64,000 bases of DNA from Actinacidiphila yeochonensis CN732 (GTDB taxonomy: Bacteria > Actinomycetota > Actinomycetes > Streptomycetales > Streptomycetaceae), in NCBI RefSeq assembly GCF_000745345.1, contig NZ_JQNR01000005.1:124001-188000 (forward strand), read 5' to 3'. The notes beneath the pieces were generated by a model. The model saw only the letters and a list, made by a program, of their open reading frames with translations. It was not told the DNA's origin and made no database searches. Positions within the stretch are counted from its first letter, which is position 1. Every line of letters begins with the position of its first letter. The position numbers and the translations under genes were made by a program. Below, piece by piece: positions 63,748-64,000 of this stretch.

Positions 63748-64000
63748 TCAGGGCCTGCCGCAGGCGGAGGCGCAGAAGGACAACTGGGTGAGAAAGCCCA
63801 GTCGGAGAGCCCTGCTGACGGGTGTCAGCGGCACGACGGCTGGCGGGAACGTGGCCTGAGCAACGGCTCCGGTGCTCGCCGGTGCGTAGTAGGACCAGGC
63901 CACAGCGTCGATGCCTCTCGTCCCGAACCACGGGCTCGCCGACGTCTGCGATACGAAGGGCCGCGTTGGGAGATCGCCCTCTTCCAACGGACCAGTCCGG
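63748..64000 (-). CDS. Possible partial gene at the right edge
   Basis: On the minus strand a frame is open from the window edge to a stop at 63748, giving about 83 residues. The C-terminal part GIDAVAWSYYAPASTGAVAQ with hydrophobic LGFLTQLSFCASACGRP could be a real C-terminus, but no family was recognised. It may also be chance open sequence. Confidence 0.3.
   Translation of the reverse strand, partial: RTGPLEEGDLPTRPFVSQTSASPWFGTRGIDAVAWSYYAPASTGAVAQATFPPAVVPLTPVSRALRLGFLTQLSFCASACGRP

Overview
The window is chromosomal DNA of a high-GC actinomycete, almost certainly a Streptomyces or a close relative. The evidence is very GC-rich third codon positions, frequent GTG starts, four-base start/stop overlaps inside operons, and a set of Streptomyces-type gene neighbourhoods. 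No phage, plasmid, insertion sequence or CRISPR array was found.

Left part (1-29,050), mostly core genes. The end of ppc is followed by a LuxR-type response regulator, a MarR regulator divergent from a trans-aconitate methyltransferase gene with a strong palindrome between them, then a VOC protein and a small membrane protein. Next come housekeeping genes on the minus strand (glmU, prs, rplY, pth), tRNA-Gln(UUG), a fatty-acid desaturase with its TetR regulator, the coupled galT-galE-galK operon, and a response regulator whose receiver domain lacks the phospho-acceptor Asp. After these are a proline-rich beta-propeller lipoprotein-like or membrane protein with two frameshifts, an ABC-F ATPase, ispE-rsmA-tatD without the usual rpfB between rsmA and tatD, rsmI, protein O-mannosyltransferase and a penicillin-binding protein.

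Middle part (29,100-49,500), accessory. It holds an SDR enzyme plus a class C beta-lactamase-like esterase; a secreted CBM2-GH6 cellulase with a textbook CebR operator on its promoter; a FAD-dependent dehydrogenase; a tricorn protease; and a decayed RidA-family gene. It also holds a coupled operon of Baeyer-Villiger monooxygenase, alpha/beta hydrolase and SDR, divergent from a MerR regulator, then a DUF2630-GNAT pair, DNA alkylation repair genes (AlkA-type and Ogt), and a TetR regulator with long inverted repeats upstream.

Right part (49,500-64,000). tRNA-Ala(CGC) precedes a conserved minus-strand block that joins cell division and molybdenum cofactor genes (galU, glp/moeA, moaC, mog/moaB, a RimJ-like acetyltransferase, sepX/glpR). 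Then come 5-formyltetrahydrofolate cyclo-ligase, a penicillin acylase family protein, a CPA1 cation/proton antiporter that seems to start at CTG, an MFS transporter, an FmdB zinc-ribbon gene behind a CIRCE-like HrcA operator, a methylthioadenosine/purine phosphorylase and an SAF-domain protein.

The most useful leads are the CIRCE-FmdB link, the CebR operator plus perfect 5' UTR hairpin of the cellulase gene, the BVMO-hydrolase-SDR operon with MerR control, the loss of rpfB from a conserved cluster, and the pseudo-receiver regulator next to the gal operon. No wholly new multi-gene system was recognised.
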